DNA from: an uncultured Lachnospiraceae bacterium
GTDB taxonomy: Bacteria > Bacillota > Clostridia > Lachnospirales > Lachnospiraceae
Assembly (NCBI GenBank): GCA_949878435.1
Contig: CATLAK010000006.1
Span: forward strand, 1 to 64,000
DNA: 64,000 nucleotides
Reading direction: 5' to 3'
Positions 16,272-25,498 of the stretch are shown in pieces. Position 1 is the first letter of the stretch. The number at the start of each line of letters is the position of its first letter. The translations under genes were made by a program, and so were the position numbers. The notes under the pieces are model-generated. The model was not told the origin of the DNA and ran no database searches. It worked only from the letters and a program-made list of their open reading frames with translations.

Positions 16272-18218
16272 TTAGTTCTGTTGCTCATTCGCCCTGAAAA
16301 ATCCAAATTTAACCCCATTATACTCAAATTCCTCGTGCAGATAAAAATGGTCTGTTAACCCCGGATATTCTTCCTGCATATACCAAAGACTCGTCAAAGA
16401 ACAGAAAAAATACGGTGTTTTTTCCAGATCATACCGGATTCTTTCCATTGTATCAAGAGGCATATTCAGGTAAAACCATTCTGTGGTATGCATATGGGTA
16501 TCTCTGTCTATCAATGCCATCAATTCCGGGACGCCCTCGCCGAATGATACCGCGTCCGGCGGAATCTGAACATAGACATATTGGGCGAATTCCATCAGTT
16601 CATCCTTTTTCCAAATCGTCTCTGATGATGTATTCCATGCCTTCGGCATAGAATAAAGACTATCAAACGCCATAATAAACAGAATAAAGGCAGTCACTAC
16701 ACGTAAAGAAAGAAATAAGAAACGGTCTGGCACAGCAAAAACACTGCTCTTTTCCCTTTTCCATCCAAGATAAATATCCTGGCTTTTCTGCAAAATAATC
16801 GCCTGCCAGATCAGCATAGGGAAAAGCACAATGAACATGCTTCCCTCTACCGGACGATTCACATAATACAGCATTAAAGCAATGCTCATAGTTCCAAGGA
16901 AAAAGTAAAACGGTCTAAGTTTCCTTTCATCCTGCCCCGGGAAGAGCGTCTTAAACACTGCCGGACAGACAGCGCCTAAAAACAGGACAGACGTGCCTGT
17001 CCATGCATGTGTGATATCCGGAAGCGCCAGTTCAATCTTATCGATGTAGCCCCTGTCGGAAATAAGCGGAAACATAAACTCCCCAAATCCAAGGACAGCT
17101 CCCCCTGCCATGAGATTGTAGCCATTTATCACAAGATATGATATTGCAAAGGGGAGCAATACATAAACCGCCAACGCACGAACCAGAAGCAGCACCTTCC
17201 GCAGGGAAAAAGGCGTCCCATCCATAATCCGCCGTATCCATCTGTAGAGTGCAAAAGAAAGCATCGTGACGATTCCCACCTCTGTCGACCACACAAAGGA
17301 CAATACAAGAAGAATGACCGCCAAGACAGAATACTTCTTGCTGTTCTTATGCTCCTGCAGCACAAGTACCGTCATAAGAACCGGAAAAATCATACGGTGC
17401 GGATGCACCTGCAGATAAACCCCTCCCTGCATGAGCATAAAATATTCTTCTCCGACAGCCAGCATGCCAAGATAAAAAATCAAATCGTTTTGTGCAAAAT
17501 AATCCAGCACATATAGGAAAAGAAGAATCGAAATGCCGGCGATCACTGCAGACACAACAAAAATTCCCGTCAAATAATCCACGTGAAAGCATTTATGAAG
17601 AAGCTTTAGGACCGGCATAAATAAAATTCCGTAATGTCCATAGAGAGACTCCATGTCCTCACTATAAGGAATCAGCCAACAGGCATTTATAATGCTATTT
17701 GTATACGCATGACTGTGATAAGTCCCGCCCTGAATATCACGAAAGATATTGGGCGCATAAAACTGTATGGATGTTCCCACCGTAAATGCAAGTGAAGCGA
17801 CGACACGTATCCTCTTCCTGATTTTCAGCGTTTTTTCCTTGGCTTCCCTGCGTAAAGCAAAAAGGCAGACAGCTGTTCCCAAAATCATTAATGTAATCCA
17901 CAGCGGGAACGGAAAAGACCTTCGAATCAGCTCTGAGCCACTAAGTGCATGTTCTGTATTCGTTTCATTGACATAAAATAAGATCATCCACACAGCTAAC
18001 AACACAATTGCAGAAATACTCCAGACTTTTCCGCTGAAAAGTCCTTCCTTACTCTTTCTTTGGTTTAAAATAAAATATGAAAGTATCGCTATGCAGACAA
18101 AAACAGCACATGCCGCTGCGAAAAACTCCATATTATGCAGGGGGATACTATTGCGCATCGCTGCAAAAAGAATAAACGCAATGCTCCCCGCAAAAAAACT
18201 TTTTGCCTCCTTAGACAT
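16272..18218 (-). CDS. Polytopic membrane protein, probable GT-C-type glycosyltransferase
   Basis: 648 residues, with roughly 12-13 hydrophobic segments through residue 510 followed by a soluble C-terminal domain of about 130 residues. The acidic/aromatic first loop after TM1 and the long extracellular loop near 155-200 (GGTYHSHAYTNS...) resemble the GT-C superfamily of lipid-phosphosugar-dependent glycosyltransferases, but I see no definitive family motif. ATG 18218 is preferred over the adjacent TTG. It lies 46 bp downstream of the chemoreceptor gene on the same strand, which may or may not be functional. Envelope polysaccharide or glycoprotein work is the likeliest job. Confidence 0.6.
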   Translation of the reverse strand: MSKEAKSFFAGSIAFILFAAMRNSIPLHNMEFFAAACAVFVCIAILSYFILNQRKSKEGLFSGKVWSISAIVLLAVWMILFYVNETNTEHALSGSELIRRSFPFPLWITLMILGTAVCLFALRREAKEKTLKIRKRIRVVASLAFTVGTSIQFYAPNIFRDIQGGTYHSHAYTNSIINACWLIPYSEDMESLYGHYGILFMPVLKLLHKCFHVDYLTGIFVVSAVIAGISILLFLYVLDYFAQNDLIFYLGMLAVGEEYFMLMQGGVYLQVHPHRMIFPVLMTVLVLQEHKNSKKYSVLAVILLVLSFVWSTEVGIVTMLSFALYRWIRRIMDGTPFSLRKVLLLVRALAVYVLLPFAISYLVINGYNLMAGGAVLGFGEFMFPLISDRGYIDKIELALPDITHAWTGTSVLFLGAVCPAVFKTLFPGQDERKLRPFYFFLGTMSIALMLYYVNRPVEGSMFIVLFPMLIWQAIILQKSQDIYLGWKREKSSVFAVPDRFLFLSLRVVTAFILFIMAFDSLYSMPKAWNTSSETIWKKDELMEFAQYVYVQIPPDAVSFGEGVPELMALIDRDTHMHTTEWFYLNMPLDTMERIRYDLEKTPYFFCSLTSLWYMQEEYPGLTDHFYLHEEFEYNGVKFGFFRANEQQN

Positions 18219-18263
18219 CAAAACTAACCCTTTCTGCCAATCGCTTTACTTCACATTTCTTTA

Positions 18264-19187
18264 TCATTCGCTGGTATACTCTTCTATAATTGGAGGAATC
18301 TGTGAGAGCATATTGTCTATATCCTCAAACATAGCGCTCTTTGTCGTACCCATATTGCTTGCGCGGTTGATATGATTTACGACTTCCTGATACTGCCTCT
18401 TTGTATTTTCAAAAAAGTCATATAATGTTTGAAGCGAAGCTTTGGACTCGTCGACTACTTGGGCGATTTCCGCCTGCACAGCGGTTGTTCCTTCTGCCGC
18501 CTGCGTAATGCTGTCAAATGTTTCATACGCCTCCTCTACCTTGGAAAGGCTTTGCGTCAAGGCTTCGTGAGAGGTGTCTATGCTGGCATTAAGATGCGCT
18601 GTCCCCTGTTCCACATCTTCGATGCTGGAATCTACCTCTGCCGCAAGATTTTTAATTTCATCCGACAGACTCTTTACTTCCTCTGCAACGACTGCAAAAC
18701 CTTTTCCCTGCTCCCCCGCTCTGGCGGCTTCGATGGAAGCATTGAGAGAAAGGATATTGGTCTGATCCGCAATAGAAACGATTTTTCCCATACATCCCTT
18801 GATTTCTTTTAATGCCCTCTGAAATTCTTCAAAAGTATTCTGCATCTCTTCAAAATGCGTCTCTACCTGAAGGGAACTGTATTTCAGCTGCTCGATTTCA
18901 CCCTGTGCCTGAATCACAGATTGAGAAATATTATCCTTCACAGCAGCAAACTGCCCTGACACCGTATTAATGTTTGAGAATGTTTCTCCAAAACCTCTCA
19001 GCGTGTCTTTAAAGTTTTCTGATTCTTTAAGCACGCTGCCAAAGGATTTGCTTACCATGCTCAGTTCCCACAAGGAGGAAACCTCGCTTTGTACAAGTTC
19101 CTGATGATAGTCCTTAAGGCTTCCAATTACATATAATACCGGATACAAGCTTTTAGACTTGCGCCGGGGTTTTTTCTTTATTATCAT
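18264..19187 (-). CDS. Soluble methyl-accepting chemotaxis-type receptor
   Basis: 307 residues from ATG 19187, placed 7 bases after GGAGG; an earlier ATG abuts the ribosome site. The coiled-coil signalling domain is plain, with the hairpin tip [20 protein letters not shown] and the following [11 protein letters not shown] that contacts CheA/CheW. No transmembrane segment or HAMP is present, only a basic N-terminus ([10 protein letters not shown]) and a roughly 100-residue helical input region. It is a cytoplasmic receptor and starts 14 bp after the FIST gene, so the FIST protein is its probable sensory input. Confidence 0.88.
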   Translation of the reverse strand: MIIKKKPRRKSKSLYPVLYVIGSLKDYHQELVQSEVSSLWELSMVSKSFGSVLKESENFKDTLRGFGETFSNINTVSGQFAAVKDNISQSVIQAQGEIEQLKYSSLQVETHFEEMQNTFEEFQRALKEIKGCMGKIVSIADQTNILSLNASIEAARAGEQGKGFAVVAEEVKSLSDEIKNLAAEVDSSIEDVEQGTAHLNASIDTSHEALTQSLSKVEEAYETFDSITQAAEGTTAVQAEIAQVVDESKASLQTLYDFFENTKRQYQEVVNHINRASNMGTTKSAMFEDIDNMLSQIPPIIEEYTSE

Positions 19188-19201
19188 ATCCATTCCTCCA
19201 T

Positions 19202-20257
19202 TTATTCAAACACAACACAAGTCATAGACTGGTTGACAAATCGATTATTGTAATGTTCTCCATATCCCACCAGACCGGCATGATTTCCAAGTGCCGACAT
19301 CTCATTCAAATATTCCTGCATATAATGATTCTCTGTAAACAACAAATACCGGAACAGACAGTTCACGGAAAATACAGCTGAAATCTTAGGGAAATCCTTG
19401 CGGATCGTCTGAATCGTGTTCTTCACGATTGCCTTATAATCGCCTAATTCCAGCATAATAAGCACATCAGAATCATTTACCTGCCTGAAGCAGGTCAACG
19501 AATTGCCGCTCACTTCTTTAATGGATATAATACAAATATCGTCCCCGTTAATCTTTCCAAAGGGATTCTTAAAGGTCTGCGTCAGTATCTCTTTTTCCGT
19601 CACATGCAAAATATCTTGGTAAACCTGTTTGGCCGGAACTCCATTCAACTTTCCGAGAATATAGTTTGCCTTGTCTGTCTTAGACGCAATAAAACGGTAA
19701 TTTCCCATCTGTCTGTAAATATTTTCCTTGTAAGCTTTTACTCGTCCATTATTATTCTTGACCAGTCCGTACGCTACTGCATCCGAATAAATCTTTCCAT
19801 TTGCCGATACCTTTCCTCCATCGCCGGTTCCGCCCACCAAGGAAATATTTTTATGTTTAAGAACGCTATGTATCGTGGTGAGTACACACGCATCATTACC
19901 GCAGCAAAAATCAATACAAATCGTATCATTCAGCGAACCGTTTATGGTGCGCACATCCTGTTCCAGCCGTTCAATATATTTCACCGGCATGACAGATACC
20001 TCTTCCAGCACATTTGCAGTTGCCGTAATTCCATCATAAAATGCAACAACACCGACGCCTTTCTCCACTACCTTTGTATCGTAGCTCATTCCTATACACC
20101 CAATGCTGGGGATTTGGGGATAAAGCTCTTCCAGCTTTTTTACATGTGCTTCAAACTGGTCATTGTTAGATAACAGCATAATGAACTGGGGGTTATGCAG
20201 CCCCTTGACTGCTTCTTGCAGATTTCCGCTCTGACTCATTCCGAAAAACTGTTTCAA
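19202..20257 (-). CDS. FIST-domain sensor protein
   Basis: 351 residues with a FIST_N region (about 20-190: [29 protein letters not shown]) and a FIST_C region (about 210-345: [10 protein letters not shown], ending near [24 protein letters not shown]). FIST proteins are ligand-sensing inputs often linked to methyl-accepting proteins, histidine kinases or GGDEF proteins. Start is a TTG at 20257 with AGAGGA 7 bases upstream; the next ATG is six codons on and lacks a ribosome site. Forms a two-gene unit with the soluble chemoreceptor. Confidence 0.85.
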   Translation of the reverse strand: MKQFFGMSQSGNLQEAVKGLHNPQFIMLLSNNDQFEAHVKKLEELYPQIPSIGCIGMSYDTKVVEKGVGVVAFYDGITATANVLEEVSVMPVKYIERLEQDVRTINGSLNDTICIDFCCGNDACVLTTIHSVLKHKNISLVGGTGDGGKVSANGKIYSDAVAYGLVKNNNGRVKAYKENIYRQMGNYRFIASKTDKANYILGKLNGVPAKQVYQDILHVTEKEILTQTFKNPFGKINGDDICIISIKEVSGNSLTCFRQVNDSDVLIMLELGDYKAIVKNTIQTIRKDFPKISAVFSVNCLFRYLLFTENHYMQEYLNEMSALGNHAGLVGYGEHYNNRFVNQSMTCVVFE

Positions 20258-20313
20258 TGTCTTATCCTCTCTTCCTTTTAAATGAATTGTTTTCCTCTTA
20301 TTTATGATGTAAG

Positions 20314-20342
20314 ATTATACCATATACAGCATACATATACAA
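20314..20342 (-). promoter_or_regulatory. Promoter of the FIST-chemoreceptor operon
   Basis: Minus-strand TTGTAT (20337-20342), 17-base spacer, TATAAT (20314-20319), about 57 bases before the FIST start. Confidence 0.65.
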
Positions 20343-20354
20343 TAAACATATGCT

Positions 20355-20936
20355 TCAAAATATTCCTGTGATGAAGATTTCTATGCCGATTAAAATCAAA
20401 ATGCTTCCTCCTAATATGGCTGCTTTGCCTGACAGACCGGTTCCAAATTTTCTGCCTGCAATCAAACCTGCAAAACAGATGCAGAATGTTACAGCTGCTA
20501 TGATCAGCGCGCTGGCAAACGCCATTGCAGGGGTGTATGCTGCAATCGTAAATCCTACGGACAATGCATCGATTGAAGTCGCGATCCCCTGCACAAGAAG
20601 TACTCCTAAACTTATCCGGGCATGGGAAACCTCTTCCTCATCTTTCCTTCCCTCCACCACCATCTTTCCGCCGATAAACAACAGCAGTAAAAGTGCAATC
20701 CACGGAATCATTTTTTCAAAGGTGGCAAAATACCGGGCAGCCGTATGCACACATACCCAGCCGATGATAGGCATGAGCGCCTGAAAAAAAGCAAACACGC
20801 CTGCAATTGCACACATTTTCTTTTTGCTCATCCCCGGCTCATTCAACCCGTTTGCCAGTGACACCGAAAAGGCATCCATCGAAAGCCCTGCCCCAAGCAG
20901 AATGCTGTTAACGAAAAATAATGGGTTCCATTCCAT
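20355..20936 (-). CDS. mntP: Manganese efflux pump MntP
   Basis: 193 residues from ATG 20936, with AGGAGGGACGAAAG in front; the upstream in-frame ATG lies in the riboswitch leader. Six membrane segments, with the paired acidic motifs SMDAFSVS (near 19) and TSIDALSVG (near 122). MntP exports Mn2+ across the plasma membrane. Control by the yybP-ykoY manganese riboswitch immediately upstream confirms the assignment. Confidence 0.95.
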   Translation of the reverse strand: MEWNPLFFVNSILLGAGLSMDAFSVSLANGLNEPGMSKKKMCAIAGVFAFFQALMPIIGWVCVHTAARYFATFEKMIPWIALLLLLFIGGKMVVEGRKDEEEVSHARISLGVLLVQGIATSIDALSVGFTIAAYTPAMAFASALIIAAVTFCICFAGLIAGRKFGTGLSGKAAILGGSILILIGIEIFITGIF

Positions 20937-21027
20937 CTTTCGTCCCTCCTGTATATTTTTTCTCCCTGCTCGCCGCGTGGTCCGCATACTGCATCAACAG
21001 CCGCCTTCCATATACGGACCTGCGCAT

Positions 21028-21192
21028 AAAAATCCCGGTACAGCCTTATAGCTATACCGGGTTCTTCTTTACGATAGACAGACGCCATGTATAGCTTAAG
21101 CCTATACATGAGTCTCGCAATTTAAAGCAAGCCAGACCACTCGGGTCAGTATGTTGACTTGTTGCGCCGCGCGCTTGCTACTCCCCCATGGG
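21028..21192 (-). ncRNA. yybP-ykoY manganese riboswitch with terminator platform
   Basis: Reading the minus strand, the aptamer (about 21192-21106) shows GGGGGAGTAGC, GTCAACATACTGACC, GAGTGGTCTGGC and GCGAGACT, which match the yybP-ykoY consensus. The expression platform has a hairpin CATGTATAG/CTATACATG (21086-21110) and an intrinsic terminator CCCGGTA...TACCGGG (21034-21061) with a T5 run (21028-21032). AGCUAUAC (from 21089-21096) is complementary to GUAUAGCU in the terminator's 5' arm (21050-21057), giving an antiterminator. In the family, Mn2+ binding turns expression on. Confidence 0.95.
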
Positions 21193-21204
21193 AATTTTAT
21201 AAAT

Positions 21205-21233
21205 AATCTACCATTACTTTTTTTAATTGTCAA
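21205..21233 (-). promoter_or_regulatory. Promoter of the mntP riboswitch transcript
   Basis: TTGACA (21228-21233), 17 bases, TAGATT (21205-21210). The -35 box overlaps the last codons and stop of the upstream deacetylase gene (GTT GAC AAT TAA), so mntP can be transcribed separately. Confidence 0.75.
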
Positions 21234-23799
21234 CTTTTTTTATCTGCCGTCCCTCAAAGTTTAAGTGATAATGATCCTTGTAAATCAATTCCGAAAGGGG
21301 AACGATCTCATATCCCTCTGCTTCCAATGCAGTAATCAGATCATCCAGCGCCGCTGCCGTATACTCTGCTCCATTGTGGCACAGTATAATACTACCGTTC
21401 CCAAGATTCTTGTGCTCCGTCACTGTCTCAATGATGGAATCGATCCCTTTATTCTGCCAATCCAGAGAATCCACATCCCATTGAATCCCATAATAACCGC
21501 AGTCTTTAAGTACATCCACGACGGCGTTGTCATAATCGCCGTAGGGCGGTCTGAACAGGAACATGTCATACCCTGTGAGATCTTTTACCTTTTCATGGAC
21601 CTTCATAATCTCTTCCCGCTTCTCTTCATCGGAGAGCTGGCTCATGTTCTTGTGATTTTCACTGTGATTGCCTAAATCGTGTCCAGCGGCAAGAATACTT
21701 TTCACATCTTCCGGATAACTTTCCACCCATCCTCCCGTCATAAAGAAGGTCACATGAATGTCATGCTTCTCTAAAATTTTAAGAATCTCCTCTGTGTCCT
21801 CATTTCCCCATGCAGCGTCGAAGGTAAGGGCAATCTTTTTCTCCTGTGTGTCCACACAGTAAATAGGCAGTTTACGTCCGTTTACATCATGGTCTGCCGT
21901 CGTCAGATCTGCCAGAACCTCCTCCTCGTTTTCGCTTTTTTCCTCTCCGTCACTGTTGTGTGCTCCTTCCGCTCCCATCTCTTTCATTTCAAGAGGGAGT
22001 TTTATGTCAAATTTCTCATAAGGAATCGTAACTTCCTGAAAGCCTGCTGCAAAACACGCCAGTGCATAAGGTGGGAAATAGAAACGGATTCCCTCCTCCG
22101 ACAGATAGAAATCAGAATCAAAGCTCACTCCCTCATTTACCGTCTCTAAAGCATCCTCCCAGAATAATTCCGGATTTTCCCCGATATATTGAGCAAAGTA
22201 TTCTGTCACCAGCGCTCTTAGTTCCTCTTCGCTGTTTCCAATAAGATCCGCAAGATAAATTCGTTCCCCCGTCTTTAGGTCAAATGTATACCCGATTTGG
22301 TACAACATCCCATGAGCGCCTCCCTCATAAGCATCGCCGTGCTGGCAAAAGCTGAAATAATTGCCATCAAAATAAGTAATTGCCGACGGATAGCTGGTAT
22401 CGCTGAACAGTCCCAGCATATCGATAGCGTCTTCCCCTTTTTCCTCCAGCTCATCATCTATCCATTTGGTGCTTTCCTTTTCGTAGGAAATACATTCTTC
22501 CAGAAAGCTGCTCAAGGTGCGATTGATTTTCGATGCACCTGCAAATTTTTCATCTACCACAATGCTCTGACACGTAACTTCTCCGCGGATTGCATCCGGT
22601 CTTACCTCACTGTAAATCGGTTCATAATGTGTTTCAAGCTTACCTACTTTCCCAATTTCTTTATCAAAATAAGCCTCTCCCAAAATCTCTTCCGTATCAA
22701 TCTCTTCCATACTTCTGCGTGCAAGATACATTGCATAATCTTTCTCCGCAGCATAATACACATATCCATTACAGATGGTAAAACCCATAGCCGAGGAAAG
22801 CAAATGCGGTTCGATCCCCACATGTATCGTAAAGAAACTGCTTCTCTCGCCATTTTCAAGTGCAATTCTTTCATAAATATAACTACGGTCTTCTTTATCA
22901 TCCTGATACCGCGCGGCATAAACATATTTTTCATCCAGCCCCAGTATCCATCCATTATATTCACTATCGAGACAAGTAAGCATCCTCGTCTCAAGCGTCT
23001 GTGCATCCTTTAGATACAGCTCTTTACCTCCCGCCTCGTTATAGGATAAGCAAAGAATATAATCCCTGTTCCAATTTTCTATGATGTCCTCTCCAAATAA
23101 GGTCTCCTCTTTCGTCTGAGGGTCTATCATTACCGCTTTAAAATTCTTATTGCGCAGCAATATGTATCCATAATTCTCCACGCTCTCAAAAGGGGTCAGC
23201 TCCCCAATCATGCTATAGTCCTCCGGAATTTTATAGGGCGTATTTTCCGTCAACTCTTCCGAAAAAGACAATCCTCCGTCTTCTCCGATTTCATATGCCC
23301 GCACTAGATCCCAACGGCAGTAAACATACAGTGCCTGGTCGGAACAATACATGGTTTGAAAAGGATTTTCCAACTCATCTATTTTTTCATATCCTGTTCC
23401 GTCTGTATTGATCATAGAAAGAATTTTCTTCTCCTCATAAGCTACCCACACATGTTCGATAAAATACAGCTTGTCGCCTGCAAGTACAGCCTGCCCGCCC
23501 CCATAGCTGCGCATATCCATTTCTTCTGTCCCGCTCTCCCATAAAACCGTTACCTCCTGACTGTCCTTATCAACCTTCCGGATCTGCCCGGTACCGCAAA
23601 TATAGACAGCCTTATCATCTTCCAAGACCGCACTGCTGCCTCCGCTATATACTATGGGAGTCTCTTCACCGACTGCCGGAGCCGTATCAAGGGGGTCTGT
23701 CGCAGTCCCCTGTCCGTCTCTGTTTCCATCCGCACCTTTCCCGCATCCTGTAAGCAATGCGAAAATCAGCGTCATCGCTAAAACCCATTTTTTCTTCAT
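21223..23799 (-). CDS. Three-domain lipoprotein: beta-propeller-like, DUF3298/RsiV-like and NodB polysaccharide deacetylase
   Basis: 858 residues. A lipoprotein signal (lipobox LLTGC) places it on the outer face of the membrane. Residues about 45-390 are DUF5050/propeller-like repeats. Residues about 400-610 include the DUF3298 pattern (YFDGNYFSF, GGAHGMLYQIGYTFDLKTGERI, FYFPPYALA). Residues 630-858 are a NodB deacetylase: TFDAAWG (Asp661), NHSENH (His712, His716), RPPYG (750-754) and LCHN (His808), consistent with a Zn enzyme that deacetylates peptidoglycan or another N-acetylated polysaccharide. TFDAAWG in place of TFDDGP is the variant seen in PdaA/PdaB-like sporulation deacetylases. The domain combination is unusual; the first two domains may sense or bind wall polymers. 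Confidence 0.88.
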   Translation of the reverse strand: MKKKWVLAMTLIFALLTGCGKGADGNRDGQGTATDPLDTAPAVGEETPIVYSGGSSAVLEDDKAVYICGTGQIRKVDKDSQEVTVLWESGTEEMDMRSYGGGQAVLAGDKLYFIEHVWVAYEEKKILSMINTDGTGYEKIDELENPFQTMYCSDQALYVYCRWDLVRAYEIGEDGGLSFSEELTENTPYKIPEDYSMIGELTPFESVENYGYILLRNKNFKAVMIDPQTKEETLFGEDIIENWNRDYILCLSYNEAGGKELYLKDAQTLETRMLTCLDSEYNGWILGLDEKYVYAARYQDDKEDRSYIYERIALENGERSSFFTIHVGIEPHLLSSAMGFTICNGYVYYAAEKDYAMYLARRSMEEIDTEEILGEAYFDKEIGKVGKLETHYEPIYSEVRPDAIRGEVTCQSIVVDEKFAGASKINRTLSSFLEECISYEKESTKWIDDELEEKGEDAIDMLGLFSDTSYPSAITYFDGNYFSFCQHGDAYEGGAHGMLYQIGYTFDLKTGERIYLADLIGNSEEELRALVTEYFAQYIGENPELFWEDALETVNEGVSFDSDFYLSEEGIRFYFPPYALACFAAGFQEVTIPYEKFDIKLPLEMKEMGAEGAHNSDGEEKSENEEEVLADLTTADHDVNGRKLPIYCVDTQEKKIALTFDAAWGNEDTEEILKILEKHDIHVTFFMTGGWVESYPEDVKSILAAGHDLGNHSENHKNMSQLSDEEKREEIMKVHEKVKDLTGYDMFLFRPPYGDYDNAVVDVLKDCGYYGIQWDVDSLDWQNKGIDSIIETVTEHKNLGNGSIILCHNGAEYTAAALDDLITALEAEGYEIVPLSELIYKDHYHLNFEGRQIKKVDN

Positions 23800-23847
23800 C
23801 CCATCTATTCTCCTTCGTATTTGTGTCTCTTTTGCCTGTATTGTTAT

Positions 23848-23991
23848 TTATCCCCCTAAGATCAAAGACTGGGATGCAAGAATCATCGACACGCCAATCA
23901 TCAATCCCCACAGTAAAATACCACCTATTATCCGCAAACGTCCTTTTTTCGTTTTGTTTTCTATATCCACATATCGTTCTCTCTGCATCAT
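23848..23991 (-). CDS. Small single-pass membrane protein (47 aa)
   Basis: ATG ATG at 23991 follows GGAGACAGG. The product begins with a charged cytoplasmic stretch (RERYVDIENKTKKGRLR) and has one hydrophobic segment (about 21-45: IIGGILLWGLMIGVSMILA). It lies between the FAD-Rieske gene and the deacetylase gene on the same strand, 18 bp after the former and 48 bp before the latter. The function is unknown. Confidence 0.6.
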   Translation of the reverse strand: MMQRERYVDIENKTKKGRLRIIGGILLWGLMIGVSMILASQSLILGG

Positions 23992-24009
23992 CCTGTCTCC
24001 TTTAAACTT

Positions 24010-25446
24010 TTATTTTCCAATTCTCCATTTTGCCGGATCATCTATCAGATTTCCGTGAATATCAAACCTTGACCCATGACAAGGGCAGTCCCAGCTGGAT
24101 TCTTCCGGATTCCAGCTAAGCTCACATCCCATGTGGGGGCAGCGGAGCGATACCCTGTGTACGGTTCCATCTTCCTCTTTATAACAGCCGTACCTTTTCA
24201 ACCCCTTCCGCACCACACCTCCCTGACCGTTTTTAAGGTTCACTTCTTTTTGTGTCGTGAACAGATTCCGCAGCCACAATAATCCCGCACTGCTTTCTCC
24301 TAAATCCACCAGGAACTTTTTTATGCCTGCAGCAAAATTACACCTCTGGGGAGAAAATAATTCTGCATAAGGATTTTCTTCCCCCATGACCGTATCCGCT
24401 ATGACCGACGCTGCAATCATAGAAGAGGTCATGCCCCATTTTCTGAATCCGGTTTCTACATACCAGTAGGGGCGAAAACGGGAATATTTCCCGATGAATG
24501 GCAGTTCATCGTGGGGCATACAGTCCTGTGCCGACCAGCAGGCAGCCTCCTGCGCTTTAGGAAAATCATTCTTCACTTTCCGCCGGATGGATTCATAACA
24601 TCCTTCCGGCTTATGCTTTCCGGTGCGGTGCGCGCTGCCTCCTGCCAAAAGGAAATTCTGATAGCTTCTATAAGAGAGTCCTTCCGCATCCGCGCTGTAA
24701 TACATTCCGTTTAGTTCCTCTATCCCCGTATATGCCACCACATAACTTCTCTCCTGATGCTGCCGCAGGAAATAAAATCCGGGAACATTCACGATTGGAT
24801 AATGGGTTGCAAAGATAATGTTCTGTGCAGTTATCTTCCCATGGCTGGTGGTGAGCACATGCCCTTTTACCGATAGAACTTTGGCGCCCTCATAAATCTC
24901 CAGTTCCTTTGCCAATTCCTTTATGAATTTTAACGGATGAAACTGCGCCTGGTCTTCAAAGCATACCGCGCCTTTTACAGCAAAGGGCAGAGAACTCTTC
25001 TTGCAAAAATATGCAGATATTCCAAGGCTTGCGGCTGCCTCTGCCTCTTTTTTAAGTCCTTCCTCGTCCTCCACAGAATACAGGTAAGAGGGAAGCCTTT
25101 CAAAATCACATGCGATCTGATGTTCTTTGATCAGCTCTTCAAATCGTTCGATTGCTTCCCTGTTCGCAGCGGCGTACAGCCCTGCTTTTTCCCGCCCGTA
25201 TATTTCAATCAGCTTTTCATACCGCATACCGTGCTGTCCCGTGATCTTAGCCGTAGTGTTTTTGGTCTGCCCGCTGCCGATCCGGTCTGCCTCAAGAACG
25301 ATTACCTGCCTGCCTCTTTCTTTTAACAAATATGCGGTCAGTATCCCTGCCATTCCAGCACCGATGACCGCCACGTCCACGCTTAAATCGGAAGGGCACA
25401 CCGGTCTTTGCGGTACCTGCACGCTTTTGCTCCATATCGATTCCAT
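24010..25446 (-). CDS. FAD-dependent oxidoreductase with C-terminal Rieske [2Fe-2S] domain
   Basis: 478 residues. The N-terminal Rossmann FAD motif VAVIGAGMAGILTAYLLKERG starts near residue 27, followed by GSGQTKNTTAKIT and a D-amino-acid-oxidase-type fold (to about 380). Residues about 410-475 form a Rieske domain with CPHMGC and CPCHGSRF ligands. Homologues are deaminating or dehydrogenating flavoproteins of unclear substrate. The likely role is redox chemistry in the cytoplasm with electrons passed via the Rieske centre. No partner gene is evident nearby. Confidence 0.9.
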   Translation of the reverse strand: MESIWSKSVQVPQRPVCPSDLSVDVAVIGAGMAGILTAYLLKERGRQVIVLEADRIGSGQTKNTTAKITGQHGMRYEKLIEIYGREKAGLYAAANREAIERFEELIKEHQIACDFERLPSYLYSVEDEEGLKKEAEAAASLGISAYFCKKSSLPFAVKGAVCFEDQAQFHPLKFIKELAKELEIYEGAKVLSVKGHVLTTSHGKITAQNIIFATHYPIVNVPGFYFLRQHQERSYVVAYTGIEELNGMYYSADAEGLSYRSYQNFLLAGGSAHRTGKHKPEGCYESIRRKVKNDFPKAQEAACWSAQDCMPHDELPFIGKYSRFRPYWYVETGFRKWGMTSSMIAASVIADTVMGEENPYAELFSPQRCNFAAGIKKFLVDLGESSAGLLWLRNLFTTQKEVNLKNGQGGVVRKGLKRYGCYKEEDGTVHRVSLRCPHMGCELSWNPEESSWDCPCHGSRFDIHGNLIDDPAKWRIGK

Positions 25447-25498
25447 TTTCTATCTCACTTTCTAAATCATATCCTTGTAAGATAGTTTTGGCTTTTTT

